DNA from: an uncultured Actinomycetes bacterium
GTDB lineage: Bacteria; Actinomycetota; Actinomycetes; Nanopelagicales; Nanopelagicaceae
Reading direction: 5' to 3'
NCBI GenBank assembly: GCA_903834145.1
Contig: CAILHY010000016.1
Coordinates: 1 to 64,000 of the forward strand
Length of the DNA stretch: 64,000 nucleotides
Shown: positions 37,605 through 46,401 of the stretch, piece after piece
Position numbering within the stretch: the stretch's first letter is position 1
Layout: the number at the start of each line of letters is the position of its first letter
Notes under the pieces: generated by a model
The model's input: only the letters and a program-made list of their open reading frames with translations
Database searches by the model: none
Told to the model about the DNA's origin: nothing
Program-made: the position numbers and the translations under genes

Positions 37605-38603
37605 GTGAGCAAAGGTGAATTGATGGATTCAGTGAAGACTCGAGTCAAAGGAATACTTGGCAATCAACAAGTACTTTTATTCGTTGTCCTGATTCTTATG
37701 GTCGCCTTCTTTACATGGCGCAACCCAATCTTCTTCTCGAATGCTGTATTTGGAAATATTCTTTCAGACTGGGCTCCTATTATTTTGATTGCCGTCGGAG
37801 AATCTTTCGTAATCATTTCTGGTGGCATCGATCTTTCGGTGGGATCGACAGTTGGCATTGCTGGTGTTGTTGCAGCTTTTGAAATGGAACATTTAACAAC
37901 TTCGCATCACAGCCAGAATTTCACTTTGATAGTTGGCCTGCTTATTGCCGTAGGAACGGGAATTATTGTTGGTGCCATCAATGCATTTTTAATTACAAAG
38001 ACACACGTAGTTCCCTTTATCGCGACTCTGGTCACCATGGGCGCAGGCGCCGGTCTCTCGATTGTGTTTACTGGCGGTGGTCCAGTCGGTGGCGGTCCAG
38101 AAAATGCTATTTCAATGACCGTGCCAACTATTGGGCCGCTCTCTAAGCCTGGAATTATTATCGTGATACTTGTACTCATTGCTTGGGCTTTCTTGTCGAA
38201 AGCGCGATTTGGTCGTTACACCTATGCAATAGGTTCTAATTCATTTGCTGCCCGTGCTGCCGGAATAAACGTTAATCGTCATCTGGCAAAGATTTACATT
38301 CTCTCAGGCATACTTGCTGGATTAGCCGGCTACTACTATTACTTAAGATTGGGTGTTGGCGCACCGACGTCGGGTCAAGGTGGCGAATTACAGGCAATTG
38401 CCGCTGTTGTTATTGGTGGGATTGCGTTGACCGGTGGTACTGGAAAACTGTCTGGAACAATTTTAGGTGCCCTTATTTTAACAACCGTCACTAGTGGATT
38501 GATCATCATCAATGTGGCGGCAAACTGGAAGCAAGTTGTAGTTGCGATTCTTATTGCTGCCGCTGTCTTACTCCAGCAACTGCGCAGTAGAGCCAGAAAG
38601 TAG
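37605..38603 (+). CDS. ABC transporter permease (RbsC-type)
   Basis: A membrane permease of the BPD_transp_2 family, up to 332 residues and about ten helices. Family signatures are VGESFVIISGGIDLSVGS, NAFLITKTHVVPFIATLVTMG, the cytoplasmic coupling region YTYAIGSNSFAARAAGINV, and AAVVIGGIALTGGTG. The start may be GTG 37605 or ATG 37623; AAAGGTGA before the latter makes it an equally good choice. It would form the channel for the upstream binding protein and the ATPase 9 bp downstream. Confidence 0.92.
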   Translation: MSKGELMDSVKTRVKGILGNQQVLLFVVLILMVAFFTWRNPIFFSNAVFGNILSDWAPIILIAVGESFVIISGGIDLSVGSTVGIAGVVAAFEMEHLTTSHHSQNFTLIVGLLIAVGTGIIVGAINAFLITKTHVVPFIATLVTMGAGAGLSIVFTGGGPVGGGPENAISMTVPTIGPLSKPGIIIVILVLIAWAFLSKARFGRYTYAIGSNSFAARAAGINVNRHLAKIYILSGILAGLAGYYYYLRLGVGAPTSGQGGELQAIAAVVIGGIALTGGTGKLSGTILGALILTTVTSGLIIINVAANWKQVVVAILIAAAVLLQQLRSRARK

Positions 38604-38612
38604 GGAGATGCG

Positions 38613-39368
38613 ATGAATACAACTTCTGTGCTTTATGAGGTCTCACATGTGTCTAAGAATTATGGCTCGGTGGTTGCACTGACCGATGTAAGTTTCAAAA
38701 TTCATGCAGGCGAAGTTGTGGGTTTGGTCGGAGATAATGGGGCTGGCAAGTCCACGTTAGTCAAGGTTCTTTCTGGGGCTCACCAACCCAGCGAAGGAAC
38801 CATCACCCTCGAGGGAGTGGAACGTCACTGGGATTCGCCACACGATGCCCTCGAAGCTGGCGTGGAGACGTTATATCAAGATTCTGGCTTAGCTCCAGAT
38901 TTGTCAGTGAGTGCAAATGTTTTTCTGGGCCGAGAGAAATACGTCAAAGGCGTTCTTGGAAAATTAGGATTTCTCTCTCAAAAAGAGATGGATATCGAAG
39001 CCCACGAAAATCTTGAAAAAGTAGGGATCGCCGTACCTCAATCAGGCCGTTCGGTCTCACAACTCTCCGGCGGGCAGCGTCAAGCCGTTGCAATTGGTCG
39101 CGCAGTTTCATGGGCTAGCAAAGTAATCATTTTGGATGAACCCACGAACCACTTAGGTGCACGGCAGGCCGGTGAAGTTCTCCAGGTAATTCGTGCAGCT
39201 AAGGCTCGGGGTCTTGGGGTTGTATTTATATCCCACACTTTGCCGCATGTTCTTGAAGTCACTGACCGCATTGTCGTTTTGCGCTTGGGTAAGATCGTCG
39301 CCGATGCACCCACAAATAGCTTCGATTCCCAAAGTCTTCTTGGGACTATCACCGGCCTTATTGAGTAA
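38613..39368 (+). CDS. ABC transporter ATPase (single domain, sugar-type)
   Basis: A 251-residue nucleotide-binding subunit with Walker A GDNGAGKST, signature LSGGQRQA, Walker B VIILDEPTNHLG and switch His in VFISHTL. RbsA-type partners are usually a tandem of two ATPase domains; this one has a single domain like FrcA, so it should work as a homodimer. It lies 9 bp after the permease and 6 bp before the LacI regulator. Confidence 0.92.
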   Translation: MNTTSVLYEVSHVSKNYGSVVALTDVSFKIHAGEVVGLVGDNGAGKSTLVKVLSGAHQPSEGTITLEGVERHWDSPHDALEAGVETLYQDSGLAPDLSVSANVFLGREKYVKGVLGKLGFLSQKEMDIEAHENLEKVGIAVPQSGRSVSQLSGGQRQAVAIGRAVSWASKVIILDEPTNHLGARQAGEVLQVIRAAKARGLGVVFISHTLPHVLEVTDRIVVLRLGKIVADAPTNSFDSQSLLGTITGLIE

Positions 39369-39374
39369 TCATTG

Positions 39375-40400
39375 ATGGCAGTTAAGAATTCGCGCCCAAC
39401 CATGCGTGAGGTCGCCGCATTATCAGGAACAAGTCTGAAAACAGTTTCTCGTGTCTTTAATGAAGTGAGCACTGTTGATCCAGAGCTTGTCGTAAGAGTA
39501 AAGAAGGCAGCCACAAAACTTCACTACACACCAAATATGACTGCAGGTAGCCTTCGAAGAATTGATGGAAGAACTAGGACAATCGGTCTTCTCCTGGAAG
39601 ATATTTCCAACCCGTTCTCATCTGTTCTCCATAGGGTTTTTGAAAACTATGCACGCGAACTCGGATTCATAGTTTTTGTTGCAAGTTTGGATGAGGAAGC
39701 AGATCGTGAAAAAGAATTAGTGTCTCTTTTTATTTCTCGCCGCGTTGATGGTTTGATTATTGCTCCCTCAACATCTGATCACAGTTATTTGAAACCCGAA
39801 GTAAAGGCCGGAATCAAAGTTGGGTTTATCGATCGTCCACCAATTAATTTCGCCGCTGATTCTGTCCTTTCAACCAACAAGGAGGGCAGTAAAGACGCAG
39901 TTGACCACTTACTATCCTTTGGACATAAAAGAATCGCGTACATCGGAGACCAACCAGATATTTACACCGCACAGCAACGATATTCGGGATACAAAAGCGC
40001 ATTGCAATCAGCGAAAATCCCTCTAAATAAATCCATGGTGATTCAAGGACCCAGGAGTCACGAAGACCTAATTGATCAGATCAAGAAACTCGTCACCAGT
40101 TCCAATGCACCCACAGCAATCTTCGCAAGTCAGAACTTGGTAACACTCGCAGCCATTAGGGCGCTCCGGGATGCCCACTTGGAAAAGAAAGTAGCGCTCA
40201 TTGGGTTTGATGAAATCCCTGCGGGGGACCTTTTGGATCCTGCAATCACGTTAGTCACTCAAGACATCCGAGCCATGGGTGAAAAGTCAGCCGAATTATT
40301 GTTTAGCCGCATCAATGGATATGACGGCAAGGTACGACAAGAAATTATTCCAACAACTCTGACCGCTCGAGGTTCCGGAGAAATCCGCCCCAAATTCTAG
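39375..40400 (+). CDS. LacI-family transcriptional regulator
   Basis: A 341-residue regulator with an N-terminal HTH (TMREVAALSGTSLKTVSRVFN) and hinge helix, followed by a periplasmic-binding-protein-like ligand domain (RTIGLLLEDISNPFSSVLHR). It is the last gene of the ribose-type importer operon, so it probably binds the operator at 36451 and responds to the transported compound. ATG 39375 directly follows a TTG; either could start. The 3' end overlaps the next, convergent LacI gene by 4 bp. Confidence 0.92.
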   Translation: MAVKNSRPTMREVAALSGTSLKTVSRVFNEVSTVDPELVVRVKKAATKLHYTPNMTAGSLRRIDGRTRTIGLLLEDISNPFSSVLHRVFENYARELGFIVFVASLDEEADREKELVSLFISRRVDGLIIAPSTSDHSYLKPEVKAGIKVGFIDRPPINFAADSVLSTNKEGSKDAVDHLLSFGHKRIAYIGDQPDIYTAQQRYSGYKSALQSAKIPLNKSMVIQGPRSHEDLIDQIKKLVTSSNAPTAIFASQNLVTLAAIRALRDAHLEKKVALIGFDEIPAGDLLDPAITLVTQDIRAMGEKSAELLFSRINGYDGKVRQEIIPTTLTARGSGEIRPKF

Positions 40401-41431
40401 CGATTAGCTTTAGAACTCATACGGGCCGTTGAATTTCGCACTATCAAGTCACACGGAAGTAAATGTGCCTCTGCCTTCTGCGTTCGTTTGCCACTCATAA
40501 TTTCTAGAAGGATGACAGCCGCGTCTTCGCCCAGTTGATGCTTGGGTAAATGAAGGGTGGTCAAACTTGGTTGCAGACGATCCACCAGCGGGCTGTCATT
40601 AAAACCAATCACGGATACATCTTCTGGGCAAGATAGTTTTAATTGACGTAGACCATCGATTGCCCCTATTGCTATCTGGTCATTACCGGCAATGATCGCT
40701 GTTGGCTTCACTTTGGTAGATGCAAAGAGTTTGAGCAGCGCTGCTTCACCTGCGTCTTCACTGTACTCGCTGGCAACAATCACGGGACAGTGATCCTTTT
40801 TCAATTTCTTTTCTTCGACGGCGTCAAGAAATGCAGCACGGCGGATGCTTCCGTTGGAGATACTTCGCGGACCTGCAATGTGCGCGATATGCGTGTGTCC
40901 TAAACTAATAAGGTGATCAACGGCAACATGCATCGCAGACCATTCATCACCCGATACTGAAGGCAAGAGTTTTTTGTCTGTTAAGCGGTTCACAAGAACT
41001 GATGGAATATTTCGTTCGGCGAGTTCTTCGACGATTGGATCATTTCTAAAAGCAGTGGCAAGAATGAATCCGTCACATTGGCGAAGTCGTAGGGCCGTAA
41101 ATAATTGGTTTGCCTTTTCAGGATTGTTATCAGTATTTACAACAAGTGCATGTAAACCATGCTCGCTAAGCACGCGTTCGATTCCACGAACGATCGGTGG
41201 GAAAAGTGCATTCGTTAGGTCAGGTACAAGAAGACCGATTGTTCCGGTTTTCCTCGTTCGCAAACTTCGAGCAATATTGTTGGGTTGGTAATTGAGTTTC
41301 TTGGCAATAGAGAGCACCCGCTTGACCGTGTCGTCGGCGACGCGGTGGCGCGTTTCAGGATTGAGAGCCTTCGAGGCGGTTCCTGGGTGGACGCCAGCTG
41401 CCTTGGCAACATCGGCAAGCGTGCTGGTCAT
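40397..41431 (-). CDS. LacI-family transcriptional regulator
   Basis: A 344-residue regulator beginning MTSTLADVAKAAGVHPGTASKAL, a complete LacI HTH, then the hinge NNIARSLRTRKTGTIGLLVPDL and the ligand-binding domain. It diverges from the Liv-type binding protein gene with 196 bp between, and two matching palindromes (41537 and 41635) lie in that region. It therefore most likely controls the Liv-type catabolic operon. LacI control of a Liv-type importer is uncommon. Confidence 0.92.
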   Translation of the reverse strand: MTSTLADVAKAAGVHPGTASKALNPETRHRVADDTVKRVLSIAKKLNYQPNNIARSLRTRKTGTIGLLVPDLTNALFPPIVRGIERVLSEHGLHALVVNTDNNPEKANQLFTALRLRQCDGFILATAFRNDPIVEELAERNIPSVLVNRLTDKKLLPSVSGDEWSAMHVAVDHLISLGHTHIAHIAGPRSISNGSIRRAAFLDAVEEKKLKKDHCPVIVASEYSEDAGEAALLKLFASTKVKPTAIIAGNDQIAIGAIDGLRQLKLSCPEDVSVIGFNDSPLVDRLQPSLTTLHLPKHQLGEDAAVILLEIMSGKRTQKAEAHLLPCDLIVRNSTARMSSKANR

Positions 41432-41504
41432 GAGAACAGGATAGGGCCATCTCTCTTGGCGTCTATAACTCTTTGATAAACCTTGGGCAATTTCGTGTTG
41501 CCTA

Positions 41505-41533
41505 TTGACGTTCCGAAAAAGCCCTCTTATGGT
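41505..41533 (+). promoter_or_regulatory. sigma-70-type promoter of the Liv-type operon
   Basis: TTGACG (41505-41510) and TATGGT (41528-41533) are separated by 17 bases. The predicted start near 41540 lies inside the palindrome at 41537. Confidence 0.6.
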
Positions 41534-41536
41534 TAT

Positions 41537-41550
41537 GACAACCGATTGTC
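41537..41550 (+). promoter_or_regulatory. probable LacI-type operator O1
   Basis: GACAACCGATTGTC has perfect GACAA/TTGTC arms around four bases and overlaps the predicted transcription start. The same arms occur in the operator of the neighbouring ribose-type importer. Confidence 0.6.
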
Positions 41551-41627
41551 GTCCGAGTTTGGCCGGGTCCCGACCTGCAAAGACGCTAGCGGAAATACTC
41601 CTTATGTCTTAACGGGAAGGTTGTGCA

Positions 41628-42866
41628 ATGAAGGACAATCGATTGTTATCAAGGCATTTCAAGCCTATTTCACTAGTTGCTGGAGCATGCGCAGCTGCGT
41701 TGGCTCTTACTGTTACTGGAGCTACCTCCAGCGTTGCAGCAGCAAAGCCATTAGTAATAGGTGTTTCGCTCTCTCTCACCGGCGACTTTGCTGATCCAGG
41801 CAACGCCGTTAAAAAGGGATATCAACTGTGGGTTACCCACGTCAACGCTAAGGGCGGAATTCTTGGCCGCAAAGTAACTCTCAAGATCGTTGATGATCTA
41901 TCAAGCCCTACCCAGGTTGTTACTAACTACACCAACCTGATTACCCGCGACAAGGTTGACCTCGTTGTTGGACCATTCTCCAGTTTGCTTACGGTCCCCG
42001 CTTCCCAGGTAGCTAATCGCTATAAGTATGCATTCATCGAATCAGCTGGTGGAGGACCAAAGGTCTTTGCACAGAACCTCACCAACTTGTTCTTCGTGCA
42101 ACCAGGACCAATCGTCAAGCAAGGTGATGTCTTCGCTGACTACATCTTGTCGTTACCTGCAGCGCAACGTCCAAAGACTGCTGCATATCCATCTCTTGAT
42201 GATCCATTTGCACAGCCAGTTGCAGACACAGTCCGCGTTCGTTTTGAGAAGGCTGGAATCACCACTGTCTACAACGAAATCTATCCAGCTGAAACTCCTG
42301 ATCTCACACCGATCATGGCAGCAGTTGCAGCCACAAAACCTGATGTAATCGTTTCGGGAACTCAATCACTCGACGCGTATCAGCAAGTGAAGGCACTGAT
42401 TCAGTTGAAGTACAACCCTAAATTCCTCTATATGAGCAATGGAGCAAATTCACCAAGTGAATTCCCAAGCAAGGTTGGCGCAGCAAACGTCAATGGCATC
42501 TTCTCCTCAGGCGACTGGTTTACCACCAGTACCGCACCAGGAAGCCAGACCTTCGTGAAGGAATATCTTGCTAAGTTCGGTGGAACTGCTGCTTTGATCG
42601 ATAACTCATCTGCTGAGGCATATGCAGCTGGTCAATTGATTGAGCTCATTGCACAACGTACGGGCAAGATTGATAACGCAACAATTATCAAGTCTTTGCA
42701 CTCAGGGACATGGCCAACGCTGTTGGGCACGCTTTCATGGGATAAATACGGAGTGCCACAGTCTCAGTACTTACTCGTTCAATGGCAGAACGGTGCACTC
42801 AAGTCAGTGTTCCCAACAGCTGTTGCACAAGCAAAGCCAATACTGGCGAAGCCCGTCTGGCCCTAA
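41628..42866 (+). CDS. ABC transporter binding protein, branched-chain amino acid (Liv) type
   Basis: A 412-residue periplasmic-binding protein of the LivK/Peripla_BP_6 class with a signal peptide (basic N-terminus, hydrophobic SLVAGACAAALALTV, cleavage near SVAAAK). The mature start PLVIGVSLSLTGDFADPGN and AKGGILGRKVTL are family hallmarks. Relatives bind amino acids, amides, urea or aromatic acids, so the ligand cannot be assigned. The operon that follows suggests a carbon source oxidised through a hydroxyacid and a 2-oxoacid. Confidence 0.9.
   Translation: MKDNRLLSRHFKPISLVAGACAAALALTVTGATSSVAAAKPLVIGVSLSLTGDFADPGNAVKKGYQLWVTHVNAKGGILGRKVTLKIVDDLSSPTQVVTNYTNLITRDKVDLVVGPFSSLLTVPASQVANRYKYAFIESAGGGPKVFAQNLTNLFFVQPGPIVKQGDVFADYILSLPAAQRPKTAAYPSLDDPFAQPVADTVRVRFEKAGITTVYNEIYPAETPDLTPIMAAVAATKPDVIVSGTQSLDAYQQVKALIQLKYNPKFLYMSNGANSPSEFPSKVGAANVNGIFSSGDWFTTSTAPGSQTFVKEYLAKFGGTAALIDNSSAEAYAAGQLIELIAQRTGKIDNATIIKSLHSGTWPTLLGTLSWDKYGVPQSQYLLVQWQNGALKSVFPTAVAQAKPILAKPVWP
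41635..41646 (+). promoter_or_regulatory. possible second LacI-type operator within the gene start
   Basis: ACAATCGATTGT is a perfect palindrome (preceded by G, followed by T) at codons 3-7 of the binding-protein gene. Its centre is 97 bp from that of O1, a spacing that could allow DNA looping by a tetrameric or paired repressor. Confidence 0.45.
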
Positions 42867-42885
42867 CAATCGATAGACAGTAAAG

Positions 42886-42923
42886 CCGTGGGTGGTTCGT
42901 TATGGATTGCGAGCCACCCACGG
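42886..42923 (+). promoter_or_regulatory. stem-loop between binding protein and permease genes
   Basis: CCGTGGGTGGTTCG pairs with CGAGCCACCCACGG (42910-42923), 14 bp with one G-U, around a 10-base loop. No T-run follows. As with the structure at 37534, it may stabilise the upstream binding-protein mRNA or reduce read-through. Confidence 0.65.
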
Positions 42924-42967
42924 AATTACTTACATCCACTGAGAACTATTAGGAGAAGAGAGTTGCA

Positions 42968-43849
42968 ATGCATGTCTTGATTCAGGGCCTCATTATGGGA
43001 GTCCTTACGGGTGGTGTTTACGCACTTATGGCTTCAGGCCAGACCCTGATTTTTGGAGTCATGAAAGTTGTCAATCTTGCGCAAGGTGCTTTCGTTATTG
43101 CATCCGCATATTTGACGTTCAGTCTTTTTACACAATTTGGCATAGATCCATTCGTTTCAATTCTCATTACTACACCTCTTATGTTCGGTATCGGCATGCT
43201 TGCGCACTGGGTTTTCTTGCGACCTTTGCGAAAGGAAGATGCCGTTGAACTATCTATTCTTGTTACTTTCGCCCTTGCTTTACTGGTTGAAGGTTTGCTT
43301 TCCGTCACCTATCGAACTACTTACCGAAGCATCAATAACACTTACTCAAACAAGGCCTTCCTTTTGGGAGACGGTTTTAGCATTCCTTACGTTCGTTTAT
43401 ATGGGTTTTTCATCTCTATCGCTCTACTCCTGGTTTTATATTTCGTGCTCCAAAAAACCAAATTTGGTCGTGCCATTCGTGCGACTGTTCAAAATCCACA
43501 GTCCGCCACTTTGCTGGGCGTTGATTCAACTCGCGTAAAGGCATACGGATTCGGACTTGGTATTGCGACATCGGCCGCATCCGGATCGATATTCGGCTTG
43601 CTTTACCCATTTAATTCTGGAAGTCACTACGACTTAATTTCCAGGTTGCTCTCTGTTGTCATTCTCGGTGGACTAGGTTCAATCGGTGGCGCAGTATTTG
43701 CAGGAATTTTGATCGGCGTTGTCTCCTCAGTTGCTGCAGTCGTCTGGTCACCTACTTGGTCTGAAATGACTTTCTTTATCGTCTTGCTCTTAGTGCTCCT
43801 TTTCCGTCCTCAAGGAATGTTTGGTCGACTAGAACGAGGAGCTGCATAA
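42968..43849 (+). CDS. Liv-type ABC permease LivH
   Basis: A 293-residue integral membrane subunit with about eight helices. Family signatures are GVLTGGVYALMASGQTLIFGVMKVVNLAQGAF at the N-terminus (quoted region residues 10-40), RAIRATVQNPQSATLLGVD for the ATPase-contact loop, and VVILGGLGSIGGAVFAGIL. AGGAGAAGAG precedes ATG 42968. It pairs with LivM, which starts 1 bp after its stop. Confidence 0.9.
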   Translation: MHVLIQGLIMGVLTGGVYALMASGQTLIFGVMKVVNLAQGAFVIASAYLTFSLFTQFGIDPFVSILITTPLMFGIGMLAHWVFLRPLRKEDAVELSILVTFALALLVEGLLSVTYRTTYRSINNTYSNKAFLLGDGFSIPYVRLYGFFISIALLLVLYFVLQKTKFGRAIRATVQNPQSATLLGVDSTRVKAYGFGLGIATSAASGSIFGLLYPFNSGSHYDLISRLLSVVILGGLGSIGGAVFAGILIGVVSSVAAVVWSPTWSEMTFFIVLLLVLLFRPQGMFGRLERGAA

Positions 43850-43850
43850 C

Positions 43851-44894
43851 GTGAAATTATCAACCGAGCCAACAAAGTTGGTTACTCGAAACGGACTGAT
43901 TCGCGGTGGAGTTTTCATTGCTCTCCTTGCCGCTTTGCCAGGAATCTTCCCGCAACACTGGCTATGGAACCTCATGTTCTTCACAATTCTTTACGCAACG
44001 ATGGCAGTCTCATGGAATTACATCGGCGGTTTTGGCGGATATCCATCGCTAGGTCACGCGGCCTTCTTTGGAATCGGTGCATATACCGAAGCGCTCTTCT
44101 TTAAGACTGATCACGTCCTTCATAGCGGCTACGAACCATTCTTTATGCTTCCTGTAATTGGTCTCATATGCGCGCTACTTGCAATCCCCATTGGAATGGT
44201 GGCAATGCGCACACGAGCCGATGTTTTCGCAATCGTGACGATTACGTTGCTATTCGTAACTCAAACACTTGCTTTCAATTTAAGAAACTTAACCGGCGGG
44301 GCCCAAGGTGCGGCAGTTGTTCAGCCAAAGTTCGATGTTAAGTTCTTTGAACTGCCTTTTTATTACACCGCAGCCATCATGCTGCTGTTCGCCTTTGCGC
44401 TGAGTTACTACTACAGCAAGTCCAAGATTGGTCTTTCTTTAACGGCTATTCGGGCCGATGAAGATAAGGCGAAAGGTGTCGGAGTACGAACCCTTCAAGT
44501 TAAAGTCATAGCGTTTAGTACGAGCGTTGCATTCACAGGCATGGCCGGTGCTACGTGGGCTTTCTACATCGGATTCATCTATCCTCAATTTGCTGTCGAT
44601 CCCCTGATCACAATCACGATGGTCTTGATGACATTCCTGGGAGGACGCGCAACTCTTTGGGGACCCGTGCTAGGTGCGGTTATTTTGATGCCTGCTCAGC
44701 AGCTATTGGCCTATTACGTAGGTGGAAGTCAGTTGTATTTGCTGGCCTACGCCGCAATCTTCTTGATCACGATTCTCTTGCTTCCTCGTGGAATCTTGCC
44801 AACGGTGACCAATAAGCGCCGGCTCAAAGCCCTTGCGCTGAAATCCGTTGCTGCAAAAGCAAGTGATCCCCTAGCGGAAGGACAATCCGCATGA
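43851..44894 (+). CDS. Liv-type ABC permease LivM
   Basis: A 347-residue membrane subunit starting GTG 43851. It shows the LivM pattern: SWNYIGGFGGYPSLGHAAFFGIGAY, TLAFNLRNLTGGAQG, the cytoplasmic loop TAIRADEDKAKGVGVRTLQVK, and TFLGGRATLWGPVLGAVIL. The C-terminus is a basic/Ala-rich tail. The stop overlaps the ATG of the LivG gene by 4 bp. Confidence 0.9.
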   Translation: MKLSTEPTKLVTRNGLIRGGVFIALLAALPGIFPQHWLWNLMFFTILYATMAVSWNYIGGFGGYPSLGHAAFFGIGAYTEALFFKTDHVLHSGYEPFFMLPVIGLICALLAIPIGMVAMRTRADVFAIVTITLLFVTQTLAFNLRNLTGGAQGAAVVQPKFDVKFFELPFYYTAAIMLLFAFALSYYYSKSKIGLSLTAIRADEDKAKGVGVRTLQVKVIAFSTSVAFTGMAGATWAFYIGFIYPQFAVDPLITITMVLMTFLGGRATLWGPVLGAVILMPAQQLLAYYVGGSQLYLLAYAAIFLITILLLPRGILPTVTNKRRLKALALKSVAAKASDPLAEGQSA

Positions 44895-45622
44895 GTGCGA
44901 TTCTCTCCGTCAAGTCTTTAACTAAAGAGTTTGGAACCCTTAAGGCTGTAAATGATTGTTCCTTTGATGTTGAAGAAGGAAGCATTACGGCTCTCATCGG
45001 TCCGAACGGATCGGGTAAGACCACGGTCTTTAATTTGGTTACTGGATACATTGGAAGGCAAAGCGGTGCTGTAACTTTCGACGGTGTAGATGTTTCGAAG
45101 GAACACGCGGGTAATCTTTATCGTCGTGGATTAACTCGAACTTTTCAGCAATCTCGCGTTTTTGGCGACCTAACAGTTCAAGAGAATCTCGTCGTCGCAA
45201 AAGGCGGCAGTTGGAAAACCATATTCGCTCCTCGTGTCTCGAAGGATGATCAGTTACGTGCTGACGAATTGCTGGAAGAATTTAAACTCAGCCATGTTGC
45301 TGACCTTTACGCGAGCGAACTTTCATGGGGCCAACGCAAGCTTCTGGAATTTGCATCTGTTTTGATGAGTAAGCCAAAGTTGGTTCTGCTTGATGAACCA
45401 ACTGCAGGTGTGAACCCAATCCTCATTGAAACAATGGCTGATCACATTCGCAATTACAACAAGCTTGGCGTGACCTTCTTAATTGTTGAACACGATATGA
45501 GTTTCGTTATGAGAGTCTGCGATCCTGTGATTGTGCTAGATCGTGGAAAGCCAATTGCTCAAGGAACCCCTGATGTTGTGCAATCGGATCCTCGAGTCCT
45601 CGACGCTTACTTGGGAGATTAA
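44891..45622 (+). CDS. Liv-type ABC ATPase LivG
   Basis: A 243-residue ATPase with Walker A GPNGSGKTTV, a LivG-type RTFQQSRVFGDLTV Q-loop, a degenerate signature (ELSWGQRKLLE in place of LSGGQ), Walker B LVLLDEPTAGVNP and EHDMSFVMRV. The Trp in the signature motif is unusual for an ABC ATPase but the rest is intact. It is translationally coupled to LivM and lies 5 bp before LivF. Confidence 0.9.
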   Translation: MSAILSVKSLTKEFGTLKAVNDCSFDVEEGSITALIGPNGSGKTTVFNLVTGYIGRQSGAVTFDGVDVSKEHAGNLYRRGLTRTFQQSRVFGDLTVQENLVVAKGGSWKTIFAPRVSKDDQLRADELLEEFKLSHVADLYASELSWGQRKLLEFASVLMSKPKLVLLDEPTAGVNPILIETMADHIRNYNKLGVTFLIVEHDMSFVMRVCDPVIVLDRGKPIAQGTPDVVQSDPRVLDAYLGD

Positions 45623-45627
45623 GGGCT

Positions 45628-46401
45628 ATGACAACTCCTCGTTTAGAGATTAAGAACATCATTGCCGGATACGGTGCTGGGCTTGTGCTGAAGGGAGTAA
45701 ATCTTGAACTGCAAACCGGTGAAGTCATGTGTCTCATCGGACCTAACGGCGCTGGCAAGTCCACAGTTTTAAAAACCGTCTCAGGACTACTGCCACCACG
45801 AGAAGGTCAGATTCTTCTTGATGGTGAAGACATCACGGGACAAACGCCAAAGGCAAATTTACGCCGCGGTGTTGTTCACGTTCCACAAGAGCGTTCGCTC
45901 TTTCCTGGAATGACTCTGTGGGACAACTTGCTCATGGGTGGCTACTTGATTCGCGATCGCAAATTAATTTTGAGTCGCATCGAGGAAGCGGCGCACCTAT
46001 TTCCAATTATTCGTGAGCGTCAAAAAGAGCATGCAGGGTCACTTTCTGGCGGCGAACAAAAGCAGGTAGAACTAGCCCGTACTCTGCTCTTTGATCCAAA
46101 ACTGATTCTTCTCGATGAACCTTCAATTGGTCTGGATCCAAAATCACGCCGACTGGTTTTTGATGCTATCAACGGTCTTGCCAAAGCAGGCCGCACCATC
46201 TTGCTTGTCGAGCAAAATGCTCGTTCAGGTCTGGCAGCCTCCGATAAGGGAGCCGTGCTTGAGACAGGCGTTGTTCGTATTGTTGGAAAGGCATCAGACT
46301 TATTGGAAAATCCAGAAGTAGCGAAGTTGTATCTTGGCGCTGCCGGAAAGAACACAACCGTTAAGGCAGTTTCAGAAAAAGCGAAAGAAGGTCGATCATG
46401 A
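45628..46401 (+). CDS. Liv-type ABC ATPase LivF
   Basis: A 257-residue second ATPase of the importer. It has Walker A GPNGAGKST, VVHVPQERSLFPGMTLWDNL typical of LivF, signature LSGGEQKQVELAR, Walker B LILLDEPSIGLDP and the switch region VEQNARSGL. With LivG it would form the heterodimeric motor. Its stop overlaps the next gene by 4 bp, so the enzymes downstream are in the same transcript. Confidence 0.9.
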   Translation: MTTPRLEIKNIIAGYGAGLVLKGVNLELQTGEVMCLIGPNGAGKSTVLKTVSGLLPPREGQILLDGEDITGQTPKANLRRGVVHVPQERSLFPGMTLWDNLLMGGYLIRDRKLILSRIEEAAHLFPIIRERQKEHAGSLSGGEQKQVELARTLLFDPKLILLDEPSIGLDPKSRRLVFDAINGLAKAGRTILLVEQNARSGLAASDKGAVLETGVVRIVGKASDLLENPEVAKLYLGAAGKNTTVKAVSEKAKEGRS

